DNA from: Chelydra serpentina
Lineage: Eukaryota > Chordata > Testudines > Chelydridae
NCBI GenBank assembly: GCA_037349315.1
Contig: JBAIAC010000059.1
Coordinates: 4,366,001-4,430,000 of the forward strand
DNA length: 64,000 nucleotides
Direction of reading: 5' to 3'
Shown in pieces: positions 35,621 to 47,091 of the stretch. Numbering within the stretch: position 1 is the stretch's first letter; the number at the start of each line of letters is the position of its first letter. The notes below the pieces were generated by a model. The model saw nothing but the letters and a program-made list of their open reading frames with translations. It was not told the origin of the DNA and did no database searches. The position numbers and the translations under genes were made by a program.

Positions 35621-36064
35621 GAGCAAGGTAACTTTCCTTCCACCTGTCCCTCTACATTCAATAAAGGAAAATGCTGTTTTCACAGGAGAGGGGCGGGGGG
35701 AGTTTTCTGTCTCTACCCCGTTTTTCCGGCCAGCGTGAGCATTTTCAGAGCAACTCTCACAACATCGAATGCTGTGAGGATCAGAAGCTGCATGCAGTCT
35801 GTTCAAAAGGTGCTGTCCTGGTTAAGGGCATAGGGGTAGCCGCCAGGGCGACAGCTCCTTTAAGGCATGGATGCAGAGACGTGCCTGCCCAGGGAGCGGG
35901 GTACGAATGCTCCTTCCCAGAGGATGGGGGATGAGGGGAAAGGGGGGAATGTCCATGCCCCTGCGCTGGGGAGCCGGGGGGGGGGGGGGGATGGGGACTA
36001 AGGGCTGGGGAGAGGCCTGACTGTGCTGGGGCGAGTGCCCATGCCTCACGTAGCGGGTAGGGAG

Positions 36065-36382
36065 CAGGGCCGGCTCCAGGCACCAGCCTACCAAGCACGT
36101 GCTTGGGGCGGCACCTGGAGAGGGGTGGCGGCACTCAAAGTTCCCCCCCCCCCCCCCCCCAAAAAAACTAATCTTCCTGATGGCGCCCCGGCCGGGGGAG
36201 CGGGGCGGCGGGCCTGCCGTGCTCCCCGCTGCCCACCCACCCCCGGCGTTTTGGCGGGCCGGCGTTGGGGGGGGGGGGGGGGGTGTTGGCCGGCGTTTGG
36301 GGGGGGGGGGCGGCACTTGTGGGTTTTTTGTCTTTTGTTTTTTTTTTTGCTTGGGGCGGCCAAAAAGCTAGGGCCGGCCCTG
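36065..36382. mobile_element. hAT-type element with 8-bp duplication (7516-7992 family)
   Basis: The ends CAGGGCCGGCTCCAGGCACC and TAGGGCCGGCCCTG are flanked by GTAGGGAG on both sides (36057-36064 and 36383-36390). The body holds long C and G runs (about 36145-36163 and 36268-36311) that could form G-quadruplexes. It lies in the C11orf91 intron about 125 bp from the exon 1 donor. The long open frames crossing it on either strand are not genes. Confidence 0.92.
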
Positions 36383-36399
36383 GTAGGGAGAGCTACAGC

Positions 36400-37060
36400 C
36401 CAGGACCGTGCTCTGGGTACCCAGGGGAGGGCTGGCGGCGGGCAGGAGCCACGGGTAGCTTGCGGGTGGGTGAGCGGGGCCGGGCCGGGGGTAGCCCGCA
36501 CACGCACACTGCTGCGGGTCGGCGCCGTCCCCGGTCAGCGCCAGCAGCTCCAGCTCCTTGAGGCGGATGCCCAGCTCGCAGATCTCCCCGTCCGGCTGCG
36601 GCGGCTGCTGCCCGGGGCCCCGCGGGGCGGCGCCGCTGTCGGCCGCGGGGCAGAAGAAGCGCAGCGGCTCGTAGGGGAGGGAGGCCAGCCCGGCCGGCCA
36701 GGGGCGCGGGCCGCTGCGGGCGGCGGGAGGGGGGCCCAGGCCGGGAGGGGGCCGCTGGGGCCCGGCCGCGCCCCCCCGCAGGGGCACGAAGAGCTTCCGC
36801 CAGAGGCCGCAGTCCGCCAGCGGGGCGGCGCTGGGCGCGGCGCGGTCATAGAGGGACGGGAAGTACAGGGGCCGCGGCGCCCGCTGCTGCTGCTGGCTCA
36901 TGGCGCCGCCGGCCCCGGCCAACCGCCGCTGCCCTGGCGACGGTGGAACGGCGGCGGCAGGGTGGGGGCGCACGGCGGGTGAGGGGGGGGTCGAGGGGTG
37001 CGGGGTGGGGTCGAGGGGGAGGGGCGGCCTAGCTGAGGGCGATGGGGGTGCCAGGCGGTA
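36400..37060. promoter_or_regulatory. CpG island over C11orf91 exon 1
   Basis: A dense CG- and GC-rich block covers exon 1 and continues about 150 bp upstream of its ATG (36901), in contrast with the AT-rich background. No TATA box is evident. This is the expected promoter type for a vertebrate gene with a CpG island; the transcription start is not determined. Confidence 0.7.
36508..36901 (-). CDS. C11orf91: C11orf91, first coding exon
   Basis: From ATG at 36901 the frame gives 131 codons plus one base, ending at a donor where GTGCGT follows 36508. It begins [20 protein letters not shown] and includes [12 protein letters not shown] and [20 protein letters not shown]. The [15 protein letters not shown] and LKELELLA motifs match C11orf91, the gene beside KIAA1549L in human. 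The middle is proline/alanine-rich and probably disordered. With exon 2 the product is about 154 residues, shorter than the human protein of roughly 190. The frame is open further upstream, so a longer N-terminus cannot be excluded, but this ATG directly precedes the conserved part. Confidence 0.85.
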
Positions 37061-37065
37061 GGGGT

Positions 37066-37165
37066 GGGAGTAGGTTGCCAACCCTGCAGGATTGGCCCCG
37101 GGGTCTCCAGGAATGAAAGATTGCGTCATGCGATGACATCGCCAGGAATAGGTCCACCCAAAATT
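37066..37165. mobile_element. Short MITE (GGTTGCCAACCCTGCAGGATT type)
   Basis: The left end GTTGCCAACCCTGCAGGATT and the right end AAAATTGGCAAGG are remnants of an inverted repeat around GGAATGAAAGATTGCGTCATG. It is a small non-coding family frequent in turtle DNA. It lies just upstream of the C11orf91 CpG island. Confidence 0.6.
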
Positions 37166-37492
37166 GGCAAGGGGGGGGGAGGGGCTCCAGGTGGTGGGGC
37201 GTGGGGTGAGGGCACCAGCAGGGAAGAGGGATTCAGGGGTGGGGGCAACCTCTGGGCGACAGGCACTGGACACAGAGGTGCCAGCGGCACCTGCGTGGGG
37301 GTGGAGCCCCTTTGTGACTGTGCTGTGGGAGGGGAGGGTTCATTCCAGGTGGGACATTGAAGCTGTTCCTGTGCCCTGTCCTGGGCGAAACCCCAAAGCT
37401 CAGCCTGGCAGAGGCCTCTTTTGGTTCCCCAAGTCTAACTCTGGGTCTAGGAGCAGGTACCAAGAGTGCCACTTTCTCACTGACCTGCTTCT

Positions 37493-38147
37493 AGGGTTGC
37501 CAGGTGTCCGGTTTTTGACCGGCACGCCCGGTTGAAAAGGGACCCTGGCGGCTCGCTGGCTGGGCCGTTAAAAGGCCGGTTGGCAGCGTAGCGGGACTGG
37601 CAGGCTCCCTGCCCTGTGCAGCTCCCGGAAGTGGCCGGCATGTCCCTCTGGCTCGGGTGCAGCCATGGGGGCTCCGTGTGCTGGCTCCACCCCAAATGCC
37701 GGGTCTGCAACTCCCATTGGCTGGGAACCACAGCCAATGGGAGCTGCGGAGCCGGTGCTCAGGGTGGGGGCAGCATGTCGAGCCCTGTGGCTGCCCCTTT
37801 GCCTAGGAGCTGGAAGGACATGCCGGCCGCTTCCGGGAGCCCCCTGAGGTAAGCGCCACCAGGAGCCCGCATCCCAACACCTTCCTGCACCCCAACACCC
37901 TGCCCCAGCCCTGAGCTCCATCCCGCACCCTGAACCCCTCATTTCTGGCCCACCCCGGAGCCTGCACCCCCAGCCCAGAATCCTCACCCCCTTCTGCACC
38001 CCACCCCCTCTGCCCCAGCCTGGTGAAAATGAGTGAGTGAGCAAGGAGGAGAGCGAGTGATGGTGGAGTGAGCAAGGGTGGGGCCTCAGAGAAGGGGTGG
38101 GGCAAGGATGTTCAGGTTTCTGCAGTTAGAAAGTTGGCAGGCCTCCC
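37493..38147. mobile_element. Non-autonomous DNA transposon (AGGGTTGCCAGGTGTCCGG type)
   Basis: It starts AGGGTTGCCAGGTGTCCGGT and ends AAAGTTGGCAGGCCTCCCT, an imperfect inverted repeat. The GC-rich body contains CAACTCCCATTGGCTGGGAA and a CACCCC-rich tandem part at about 37860-38020. The open frames on both strands are by-products of GC content. Confidence 0.65.
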
Positions 38148-39600
38148 TGTTGGTGCCCCTATACCCATGGCACTTAGTTACAGATAGTGATAAATGTCCT
38201 CCTACTTCCTCTGGGCAGCGTCCACTGGCTCCCTTGATGCCTTTGAGGAGCAGTGGGCGCTGTCCGGGGTTCTCTGCTCCGTGTCCCCATCTGGTTCACT
38301 CCGTTTGACCCTTTGACTGCACTCCCGTTCCTGTTTTCTCATTTGTTGTCCCCCGGACTCATTTGGTATCCTGGTCCTGTGGATCCCTCCCCTTAGGCTG
38401 GAGGGGGGCAGCCCGCCCACTTCCTGGATCGCAATAGGACAAATGAGTATAAATGATATTGACAGAGATTTGATGGATATGAGATTCTGTGTTTCATCCA
38501 ATATCACTTCCTTACAGAGACATGTGTGTCCCTCCAAGGCCACAGCGTGACGCTGAGAAGAGTAACCTGAAAGGGATAATGCTCACAGAAACAATTCTGG
38601 TATATATTAATTAAATAAATTCTTGAAGGGAATGGCCATAGATAGTCACTACTGTTATAGACCACTTTGTGTCAGAAATAAATTAAAGGAATTAGTCCCT
38701 AGAAGAGACCTATTTCTGTCTTTAAGCAGCCAACCTAGGGCCCCAAGAAAATCTGGATGCCTAGTAAAAGTGCACTTTAAAGGGACACAGGTAATTTTCA
38801 AGTTAACATTCTGTCAAAACATTTTGTATCCTTTATCATTGCCAGTAGCACCTAAATTTACTAAAAATCGCTCAAATGCCTATGGAGCAAATCCTGCTAC
38901 AACTTCCATGCCTCCTGAGAACTGTGCATGTAGTGAGACAAGGGATCTTCTTCACAACTTCCTTTATTGAAAATGTGATGTTGTCTGTCAAGGATGCATG
39001 ATTAGATTCTGAAGCAGCATTTTTGCAAGTACTGATTGAACAGTATAGTACCTTAAAAGAACAGTCTTTTAGCTGTCTATCCCTAGGCCCACCCATGAAG
39101 AGGGGAAAGTGAATTTTTTGGGGTGGGGGAAGAGCAGGAGGAAGTAATGACTTATAGTGGCTTTCACTTTTAGATTGCTTGTTCAAATTGAGCCCAGGTT
39201 GAAAGCGTGTGTGGGCCCAAGATTGCATTTCTTCTGCACATAAATCTCCCATTGATGTCAATGGGAATTTTGGGAGTTCATGGACTCCAAGATCTGACCC
39301 TATGTCATTAACATCAGATGGCTAGTTGGTGGTCTGTGTGAAATCAGTCTGGTGATCTCAGTCCTGAACTCAGGAAACAGGTGTTCCCATAACAAAACTC
39401 CCCATCTCATGTGGCACTAATTGGCAGTCTTGGTGATAATCTAGACTGAGAGGCCAACCTTTTCCATGGGACAGGGAGCCTGAAAATTCTCAGCCTTACT
39501 GGTACTGTAGTTTCTTCAGGTCAGGGTTGAGGCACATTGGCAGGGTCCTTTAGGGATGGTTGCAGTGCAATGCAATCTGTTCTGTGGGTGGAAGGGCTTT
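38148..39600. other. No gene recognised
   Basis: Mixed-composition intergenic DNA. Frames of 113-129 codons (38202-38543 and 38872-39261 on -) show no domain or splice support. Confidence 0.4.
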
Positions 39601-39604
39601 AGGG

Positions 39605-40185
39605 TTTTCCTAATTGTGAGCAGGGTCAGGGAGAGCCGTGCTGGCAGCTGTGGGGAGCCAGGGCGTACCCTCCACCTGCCCTGGGCGGGGGCCCAAGCAG
39701 CCCCCAGGCAGTGTCCCAGCCCCCCGCCCAAGGCAGGTGGAGAGACCCAGGCTCTCCCCAGCTGCCAAAACGGCTCGCCCAGACTCAGCTCTGGCTGGGG
39801 AAGGGGGCTGGATTGGAGTCATAGCCCAGCAATGATAAGAGCCAGGCAGGCAGCTGGGTGGAGTTGTGGCGGACCAGACATCTGCCCTGGACAGAAGGCC
39901 TGAGCAGCCCCCGCCCAGTGTCCCTGCCCCCCCCCCCCAGCCCCTCCATCCAGGGCAGGTGGAGGGACCCAGGCTCCCCACAGCTGCCAGTGTGGCTCTC
40001 CCTGACCCGGCTCTGATGTGGGTGGGTGGCTCGGAGCCGCAGCCCAGCCACGGTAAGAGCTGGGTGGGCAGTTGTGAGGAGCCGTGGCAGACTCTCCACC
40101 TATCCTGCCCCCCAGCTCCCCTGCCCAGGGCAGGTGGAGGATCCATGCCAAGGTTCCTCACAGCTGCCTGTCGGGCTCTTACCAT
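39605..40185. repeat. GC-rich imperfect tandem repeat, about three units of 190-215 bp
   Basis: Each unit carries GGCAGCTGTGGGGAGCC-like, CCACCTGCCCTGGGC-like and AGGCAGGTGGAG-like motifs in the same order. Units begin at about 39605, 39835 and 40050. Long frames on both strands (up to 215 codons, 39610-40257 on -) arise from the repetition. Confidence 0.65.
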
Positions 40186-40187
40186 CA

Positions 40188-40272
40188 GAGCCCTGCGCGA
40201 ATACAAAATTTGTATCCGCATCCATGCAGCTATCACAGATATAAAGTGGATATCCATGGATTTGCAGGGCTC
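40188..40272. mobile_element. Short palindromic MITE
   Basis: AGAGCCCTGCGCGAATAC at the left and ATGGATTTGCAGGGCTCT at the right are inverted repeats, and the interior (ACAAAATTTGTATCCGCATC / GATATAAAGTGGATATCCAT) is partly self-complementary. Confidence 0.65.
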
Positions 40273-41896
40273 TAAAAATGAATATTTTGGTATTATCTGT
40301 TGCTAGAAACAGGCAGCTTTCTTATTCTAGTTGCAATGTTCTGTGCTGCTGGCTAATATATGAGTGGGTGCTGCGTTTGAAATTTTGCAGATACAGACAG
40401 TAAATATAAAAGCAACTGACAGTGCCTTTGAATATGATAGAAGTTGAAAAATAAAAGGCTGGGTTCATCCAATACTTTATTTCCCTATGCATTATTTATG
40501 GAGTATATTTAATTTAAATGGATAATCAGAACAGATTTATTATGGTGGTATGTGAAAGATAATTCAGCTAGTAAAACTCTTAATATTTTATAGTCACACT
40601 TGGGGAAGAATAAACACCACTCGTGTTCTGGAGGAACTGAACACATGTTCACAACTTGATTTTAGAAAGGTGCTAGATGGTTCAGAAGTCTTGGTAATGA
40701 GAGAGTCTTTACAGATTTCAGTGCAGTTCATGTTAGTAGTGACCAAAAATCATTTCTGTATGTTGGTTCTTGAGTGGCTTATGTGAAATGAGTTGTCAGT
40801 TGTAGCCCATTTCCTACTGGGCAGGTATCAGCATCTCGGGAACCACCACATCAGTTGTCACTGACTGGCAATGTCAGTAGAGATGCTAAGCATTGAATGG
40901 ACATAGAGTGAAAACTTCCCTTTTCTCTAGAGAGGGTCATTACCAGTTAGATTGGAGGAACATTGGATTGGTGGCATGCAGAAGCTCAAATGGTTGTAAC
41001 CAAACTCGTTCTTTGACAAATAGATCTCGCTGGCTCCTCCATGAAGTCCATGTCTCACTTATGGCTGTAAAAACATCTTTGCTCTGAGACAAAGTTCAGG
41101 ATCTATCAAATCTGTATACTACCTCTTTTGCTAAATGGGTCAGAAACATGTAATCTCTTACAGGCAGACTTGGAATGGCTAGAGGCATTTCATATACACA
41201 GCGACAAATCCTGGGCATAAAATGGTTTGATTTAAAACAAAATATCAATCTATCAGACATTTGGCTTTCCTTCATTCACTCATATTCAAAAGTGGCATTG
41301 TATGCATTTCATCCACATTGCTAGGTTGGACAAAAACACCCCAGCACACCAGGGTCTCAATCTCTCCGTCCGTGCATGAATGGGTGCACATTGAGCCTAC
41401 CTGGTGCCATCCATGAAGCAGCCCCAGAGATGTATGGATTTGCAGGATTGTGAGAGATTTGGGAACTTCGCAATGCCTGGGTGAAGCCATCAACTGTGGG
41501 CACTCTGTCTGGTGTAGTGGTCCTCAGTAGTGGTGTTTCATGATGATGAAACAGTTTGGCACTGTACATCATAAAAGTATTCTAAGAAATTTACTGTAAA
41601 TCTGACAGAGGATACATGTACATATGATGCACAGATTTTTTTTTTAATCCCTCTGTCTCTGAAGTCTTATTATCAAAAGCCTTCATGGAAGAAATATGTT
41701 TTAATATGATTTAAGGATGATTATAAGGATATCAAGAATATCCAGAGCTATCATAATTACTGATGCATTTTTTTGGAAGGGATATTAATCTTGTGCTTCA
41801 GGACTTAAGCCAGTCTCCAAGTATTAGGGATCAGGGTGAGAAATAATGTGGGGGCAGATATCTCGCATCTGGATACTTTGTGTTTCTTACACCTTT
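40273..41896. other. No gene recognised
   Basis: Intergenic DNA. No supported exon, RNA gene or complete repeat. Confidence 0.4.
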
Positions 41897-41904
41897 CTCT
41901 AAAG

Positions 41905-42055
41905 CAGCGGTGTCCAATACGTTCACCACTAGCCACACATGGCTAATAGGCTATTGAATTGTGGCTAATGCATGTGGCTTTTTTATAATGTGGCTAATAA
42001 GAAAAATTCAAAACCACAAGAGTGGCTAGCATCAAATTTCTTTTGGACACCACTG
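41905..42055. mobile_element. hAT-type MITE with 8-bp duplication
   Basis: The ends CAGCGGTGTCCAA and TTGGACACCACTG are flanked by CTCTAAAG on both sides (41897-41904 and 42056-42063). The 151-bp body repeats GTGGCTAAT-type motifs (ATGGCTAATAGG, TGTGGCTAATGC, TGTGGCTAATAAG). Confidence 0.93.
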
Positions 42056-42059
42056 CTCT

Positions 42060-42155
42060 AAAGCATCTGGTACTGGCCACTGTCAGAGGGCAAGACACTA
42101 GATGAGATGGATGTTGGCACTGATGCAGTGTTACAAATCCTGTGCTCCTAGGAGA
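42060..42155 (+). mobile_element. Diverged CR1 3' tail
   Basis: AGCATCTGGTACTGGCCACT, then CAGAGGGCAAGACACTAGAT, then GAGATGGATGTTGG is a decayed form of the CR1 tail at 43270-43377. It lies directly beside the hAT MITE, which inserted into it or at its edge. Confidence 0.6.
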
Positions 42156-43162
42156 GAGAAAAATGAAGAGGGAACACGAGGAGGGAATTTCAACTGTAAG
42201 GGGCAACATGGAAGAAGACGTGAAGGCAAAAGTAGGAGGAAGGTATGAGGAACCATTGAAGAGGGAAGTTTGAGAGAAGAGAACATAATACAGGTAGTTT
42301 TAGCACGCAGTTTTTCCTTTGCTAGTCTTTTCCCATGATTAGATACTACAAAGATAGGCAATATAAAAGTGATTAGTTGCATTTTCCCAAAATAAACGGG
42401 TTCTCCATAATTTTATTAAGTATTGTGTTACAAGATTCTACATGCTGGATGCTGAAACCAGGACCTTAAAAGCAATACTAAAAGTCCTTTACAACCAATA
42501 AATGGGGAGCATATGCTACTAGTGCTAATAAAATGGATTTTGCTGTCTTTAGTGCCATCTAGTGTTTTTTTCTGGCATTGTATTAAAGGGTGCTTAATTT
42601 CCTTGTGACAGTCAATATGCTGATAACATGTCAGCACAAAAAAGTTTTTTGAACCCTATAAAAAGAATTGAGGGTCAGATACAGGGCAGAAGAGCAACAC
42701 TGAGCACAGGACAGCTGTAACATTGGAAGGCTGTCAGATATAATTCCCTATGGCATACCATGGGTTTTAAAGCTCTCCTGATACTCATAACTTGTATGAT
42801 TCTCTCCTTGATTTCATGTGTAATCACTGACCGCAAGCTTGCCTGGATAGCAAGTAAAAGCTCCTAGTCCTGATACTCTGAAATGAGGATAGATGATAGC
42901 AATTTGAATGCTATTATCTTAGTCATTTCTTGGGACTGTGGCTATTAGTCAAGATTCTTTTGGTGTAATTTGATATTTCTGTAGTTAGTTACAGACATCC
43001 TGGGTTAATGTGTGATTATTAATGTATGTTAATAGTCATGTCTGGGGTCAAGTTAAATGGCAAAAATGCTGAGATTACTTTTATAGGAGGTTATTAAGTT
43101 GGATACATTGTTGTTTTGATGTCTTCTGGAGAAGAGCATTCAGAAAACCAAATATACATGGA
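42156..43162. other. No gene recognised
   Basis: AT-rich intergenic DNA. Nothing supported. Confidence 0.4.
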
Positions 43163-43377
43163 GGATATGGCTGTTAGCCAGGATGGCTGTTAGCCAGGAT
43201 GGGCAGGGATGCTGTCCCTAGCCTCTGTTTGCCAGAAGCTGGGGATGGATCACTTAAAGATTACCAGTTCTGTTCATTCCCTCTGGGGCCCCTGGCATTG
43301 GCTACTGTCCGAAGACAGGATACTGGGCTAGATGGACCTTTGGTCTGACCCAGTATGGCCGTTCTTATGTTCTTATA
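43163..43377 (+). mobile_element. 5'-truncated CR1 3' end
   Basis: It includes CCCTAGCCTCTGTTTGCC, CTGGGCTAGATGGACCTTTG and ends GTTCTTATGTTCTTA. A 17-bp segment (GGCTGTTAGCCAGGATG) is duplicated in tandem near its left end. This copy is better preserved than the one at 3239-3369. Confidence 0.9.
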
Positions 43378-44194
43378 CAAAATATGATAAAGGACATTGG
43401 TATCAGAGAAAAAGCGCTGCTGTTTGGTGTAACTAACAGGAACAAAAGTAAGCTTTCTAGAAGTTCATTAAAGTCTGTGTAGTGGTCTTGTCCTACGCAG
43501 CTGTACAGGGGAGTAAGCCCTTCACCTGTAGCAATAAATGTGGATTGTGGCTTGGTGTATGGATTGAGCAGGGATGTACTTTGGACCCTCCCTCCTGTGA
43601 GCAAGTGTGCCAGGTGGGGAATAAGCACCTCTCCTGTGTGCCTGCCAGCCGAGCTGGCTGAACATGATGGGGAGGATATGCAGTGTCTTTTAATGGGGTA
43701 ATGTAACGCACTCGATCCCCGTGGGTAAGCGTGACAGATACTGCAATCTTATAAAGTATCTATGGAGGAACTATGATGAAGTGTTTACCCCACACCACCC
43801 CTGAAGGGGCAAAGGTGGCTGAGAAGGGGCTAACTAACCTAGTAAGATGCACCTGTGGGGAGACTTAGGCTTGACTGACAAACATTAATTAAAGATGGAA
43901 CCCATCTGAACAGGAGTAGAGGGCTGTAGTGTGGAGGTTTGCCATCACTCTCTGGGCCTAGTAAGGAAAGGAGCAAGCCCAGGGGAAGAACAGAAGTCTT
44001 GGGATTCTTTCCCTGAGGGAAGGGGGGGGGGAAATGTGCAGAGTAGTAAGAAGCCTAGGGAAATGGCACCCGGGATTGAGATGGTGCCGACTTTGGTTGC
44101 TGATTTTCAGGTCCCAGGCCTTGGGTTCCCCTCTCTGCCACCGGGGAAATGGCAGAGGTTTGAATCCGAAGATTGCCTGGAATGACACGCAGAT

Positions 44195-44476
44195 CAGTAG
44201 CGTAGCCAGGGGGGGAGCAGGGAGAGCGGCTGCTCCCCCTTGAGCAGAAGTGGGGCCTTTTTTTAGCAGCACTAAAAAAAGGCGCCGCTTCTTTTTAAGC
44301 GCCGCTTCTTACACTCACCCGGCGGCGCTCTGGGTCTTTGGCGGCGGGTACCACCGAAGACCCGGAGTGAGTGAGGACCTGCCGCCGAAGACCCGGAGTG
44401 CCGCTGGGTGAGTACAGGGGGAGGCGCCTTTTTATAGCGCCGCTCCCCCTGCGCTCCGGAGCTGGCTGCGCTACTG
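44195..44476. mobile_element. hAT-type non-autonomous element with 8-bp duplication
   Basis: The ends CAGTAGCGTAGCCAGGG and GCTGGCTGCGCTACTG are flanked by ACGCAGAT (44187-44194 and 44477-44484). The GC-rich body has inverted motifs (GGCGCCGCTTCTT and CGCCGAAGACCCGGAG repeats). Confidence 0.93.
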
Positions 44477-44655
44477 ACGCAGATAACTGGTCTGGTAAGA
44501 CATTGGTGCCCTGGAACGGAGAAAACAGTATAGTGACCTGGGCAAAGAGCCAAGCCATAAAAAAGAAGCACTGTGACACCGAGAGACAAGAGAGGCTGTG
44601 GTGTGAATGAGTGATGGAAGAGAGAATTCCCCAGATACAGCCTCAAGGAGGTGTC

Positions 44656-44968
44656 CAGTAGTGTAGCTGGGGGTGGGGGGGCAGAGGGAGCAGTTGCTCC
44701 CTCTGAGCACATTTCCCCAAAAGTGGCGCCTTTTAAATTTTTGCACTCACTCGGGGAGTCGGGGTCCGTCCGGGTCTTCAGCGGTGGGTCCTTCAGTCGC
44801 TCCAGGTCTTCAGCAGCAATTCAGCGACGGATCCTTCTTTCTTCGGTGGCAAGACTTGGGTTTTTCTTTCTTTCTTTTTCTTTTCTTTTCTTTTCTTTTC
44901 TTTGCTGCTTGGGGTGCCTTTTTAAATGTGTTTGCTCCCCCTGCTGTTAGAACCCGGCTACGCCACTG
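44656..44968. mobile_element. hAT-type non-autonomous element, same family, with 8-bp duplication
   Basis: The ends CAGTAGTGTAGCTGGGGG and CCCGGCTACGCCACTG are flanked by GAGGTGTC (44648-44655 and 44969-44976). A (TTTTC)n-type microsatellite occupies about 44866-44902. It sits only 180 bp from its relative at 44195-44476. Confidence 0.92.
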
Positions 44969-45260
44969 GAGGTGTCCCAGCGGTGAGTGAAACCCTGAGA
45001 CACTTTGGTGGAGAATGTGGGCATGACAGTCACCCCTGACACAAGGGGAGTGTGAAGGTCCATAGTAGGGAAAGGGGACACTAGATCTGCTGTGTGTAGG
45101 TTCCTTCTTTGCAGAAGGCAGATATAGCCTTCTGAGCTGGGCCCAGAGTTGCCACTCCCACTGAAGGGGGCTGACAGACAACAAAAAGCAATCCAGGCCC
45201 TACTTACACAGATCCTGGGAGACCAGCAGAGACAATGGGGTATACCTACATGGTTATTTG

Positions 45261-45929
45261 GCAAAGTTAGCTGAACAGTAATATTTAATTAGGCTCCTCT
45301 GGGAAGTGAGCTGAGGCCAGAGAGGTGGGAAATGAAAAAATGATTCTGGCACCTGGAGGCCAGAAGACGATAGTGTTATGCCTCTGAGCAGAAGGGACTC
45401 TCAAAGAGAACACCACTACTGGGATAGAGACAGGAAGCCCTACCCTGAAGGTAGGAAGATGACGTTTTACATGAGGAGAGAGCAGGAAGGGGAGGCACCT
45501 GTTTTTCCTGCAGGGAATCGGCATACGAGGAGGCATTGACCTCACAAACAGAACTGTTGCCCGGGGAAGGGTGAGGTCCTGATTAAAGGCTGGAAGAAAG
45601 GGTTAGGGGATCACAGCTGGGGCCTGGATGTAGTAGAGCAGGCTGATGGGGTGATGGTGACAAAGGGCAAGAAAGAATTGGAGATGAGACAAGTGTCTCC
45701 AAAGCCCACTCTGAGGAGGCAGGGGTAAACATGGAGAGCAGTCAATATATGGTGGGAACCCAGACCTTGAGAGAGAGTATGCTGGTGGAAAATATTAATC
45801 TTAAACTCTCTGGTAGGCCTGGTCAAGAAATCATGAATCTTATCTGTGTTAGCCAGAGGTGCTAGCTAAAGAGGGTTTTATATTGGATAAATGAAAATCT
45901 TTGTTCTAATAGGCCTATGTTATGATATA
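45261..45929. other. No gene recognised
   Basis: Purine-rich non-coding DNA between repeats. Confidence 0.4.
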
Positions 45930-47091
45930 CTCTTGGAGGAATTCTGCGCCATGGCACGTGCAGAATTTATGTCCCCTGCAGATTTCTTTGCTTCCCCATA
46001 GAAAAATGACAGGGAAGCCACAAGACCGGTCATATGACCCTCCCCAGCAGTATGTTTCAGTTGCCCAGGGCAGCCGGCAGAGAGGTAAATGACAGTGGGG
46101 TAGGGGGTGGGACTGCGAAAGACCCAGCAGGTGTCTCCTACCCTGCGCTGGGCTCATCTGCTAGTCCCGGCTGGTCTGAGAAGAATGGGACTTCCTCTTC
46201 CCTTGCATGGCATCCGGGGTTGGGTCACACCCATCCCCAGATTTCTCTCCTGGCTTCAGGAAGTTCTGTGAACTGCCTCCCCCCTCTTTTCCCCCCCCCC
46301 CCCCCATGCTTCCTGCACCCATGGATCCTCAGCTGCCAGCTGCAGAGGGAGGAATCACAGTACAGGGAGCTGCTCCCCCATCCGCCAAACCTCTGTACAT
46401 CCAGACCCTCCTGCCGAGCCTTGCCCCCCACCCACCCAGAAACCCAGCTGCTGAGTCCCACTCCTGCACCTGGACTGCTCTGACAAGCCACCTGCACCCA
46501 GAACCTGATCCCACCAAGCCCCACTCCCCCAGCATCTGGACCCCCCACACACACCTGGTCCTCCCTGCTGAGCTCTTTCCCCCCCCCCCCCCCCACACAG
46601 ACTCCCCCACTGAGTCACAACCACCTTCACCTGGACCCCCTTGTAGAGTCCCATTACTGTTGCACCCAGAACCCCCCAACAAGCCCCCTTTCATCCAGAT
46701 CCCCCTGCATCTGAATCTCCCACTGAGCTGCTCACACCCAGATTGCCCCACACAGAACCCTCTCAACCCACACCTGGATCCACTAAGCCCCTCTGCACTT
46801 GGATCCTGCCTTGCTGAGCCTGCCTGCCCACACCTGGTGCACCTGGCATGGAGGGGCAGGGCCCCCGGGCGTTTCTGGGGCAGGCCCGGTCCTCGTCCTG
46901 TGTCAGGGTTGCATGCAGCCTCACCTCTGAGTCAGTGTCCTGGGGGGAGCTGCACAGTGATCTCCCATTTCTGTGCAGCCAGTGGCCTGTGCTCCCCAGT
47001 GCCATGCTGGAGCCTCCACATTTATTTGACAAATACAATTTGCAGAATTTTGCAGAATTTTAAAATATTGTGTGCAGAATGCCCTCAGGAG
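45930..47091 (+). mobile_element. TA-flanked inverted-repeat element, copy A
   Basis: The left end CTCTTGGAGGAATTCTGCGC and the right end TGCAGAATGCCCTCAGGAG are inverted repeats flanked by TA (45928-45929 and 47092-47093), suggesting a Tc1/mariner-like mechanism. The interior includes a C-rich array of loosely repeated CCACTGAGCC/CACCTGGACCCC motifs (about 46290-46860) with two poly-C runs. Copy B at 54061-55831 matches it in reverse complement. The 295-codon frame at 46207-47094 is a product of the C-rich array. Confidence 0.75.

Larger units (their letters stand above)
43690..45260. repeat. Probable interspersed repeat interrupted by two hAT elements
   Basis: Moderately GC-rich non-coding DNA (for example CACCACCCCTGAAGGGGC near 43792 and GAGACACTTTGGTGGAGAAT near 44996) that continues across both hAT insertions. 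It has the texture of a retroelement remnant but no readable protein homology or paired LTRs. Confidence 0.3.

Noticed and set aside
36023..36982. 319-codon open frame on +
   Set aside because: It crosses a hAT element and runs antisense to C11orf91 exon 1. The residue mix is that of random GC-rich DNA, without a domain.
39610..40257. 215-codon frame on - and several overlapping frames
   Set aside because: They arise from the GC-rich tandem repeat of about 200 bp; units, not codons, are conserved.
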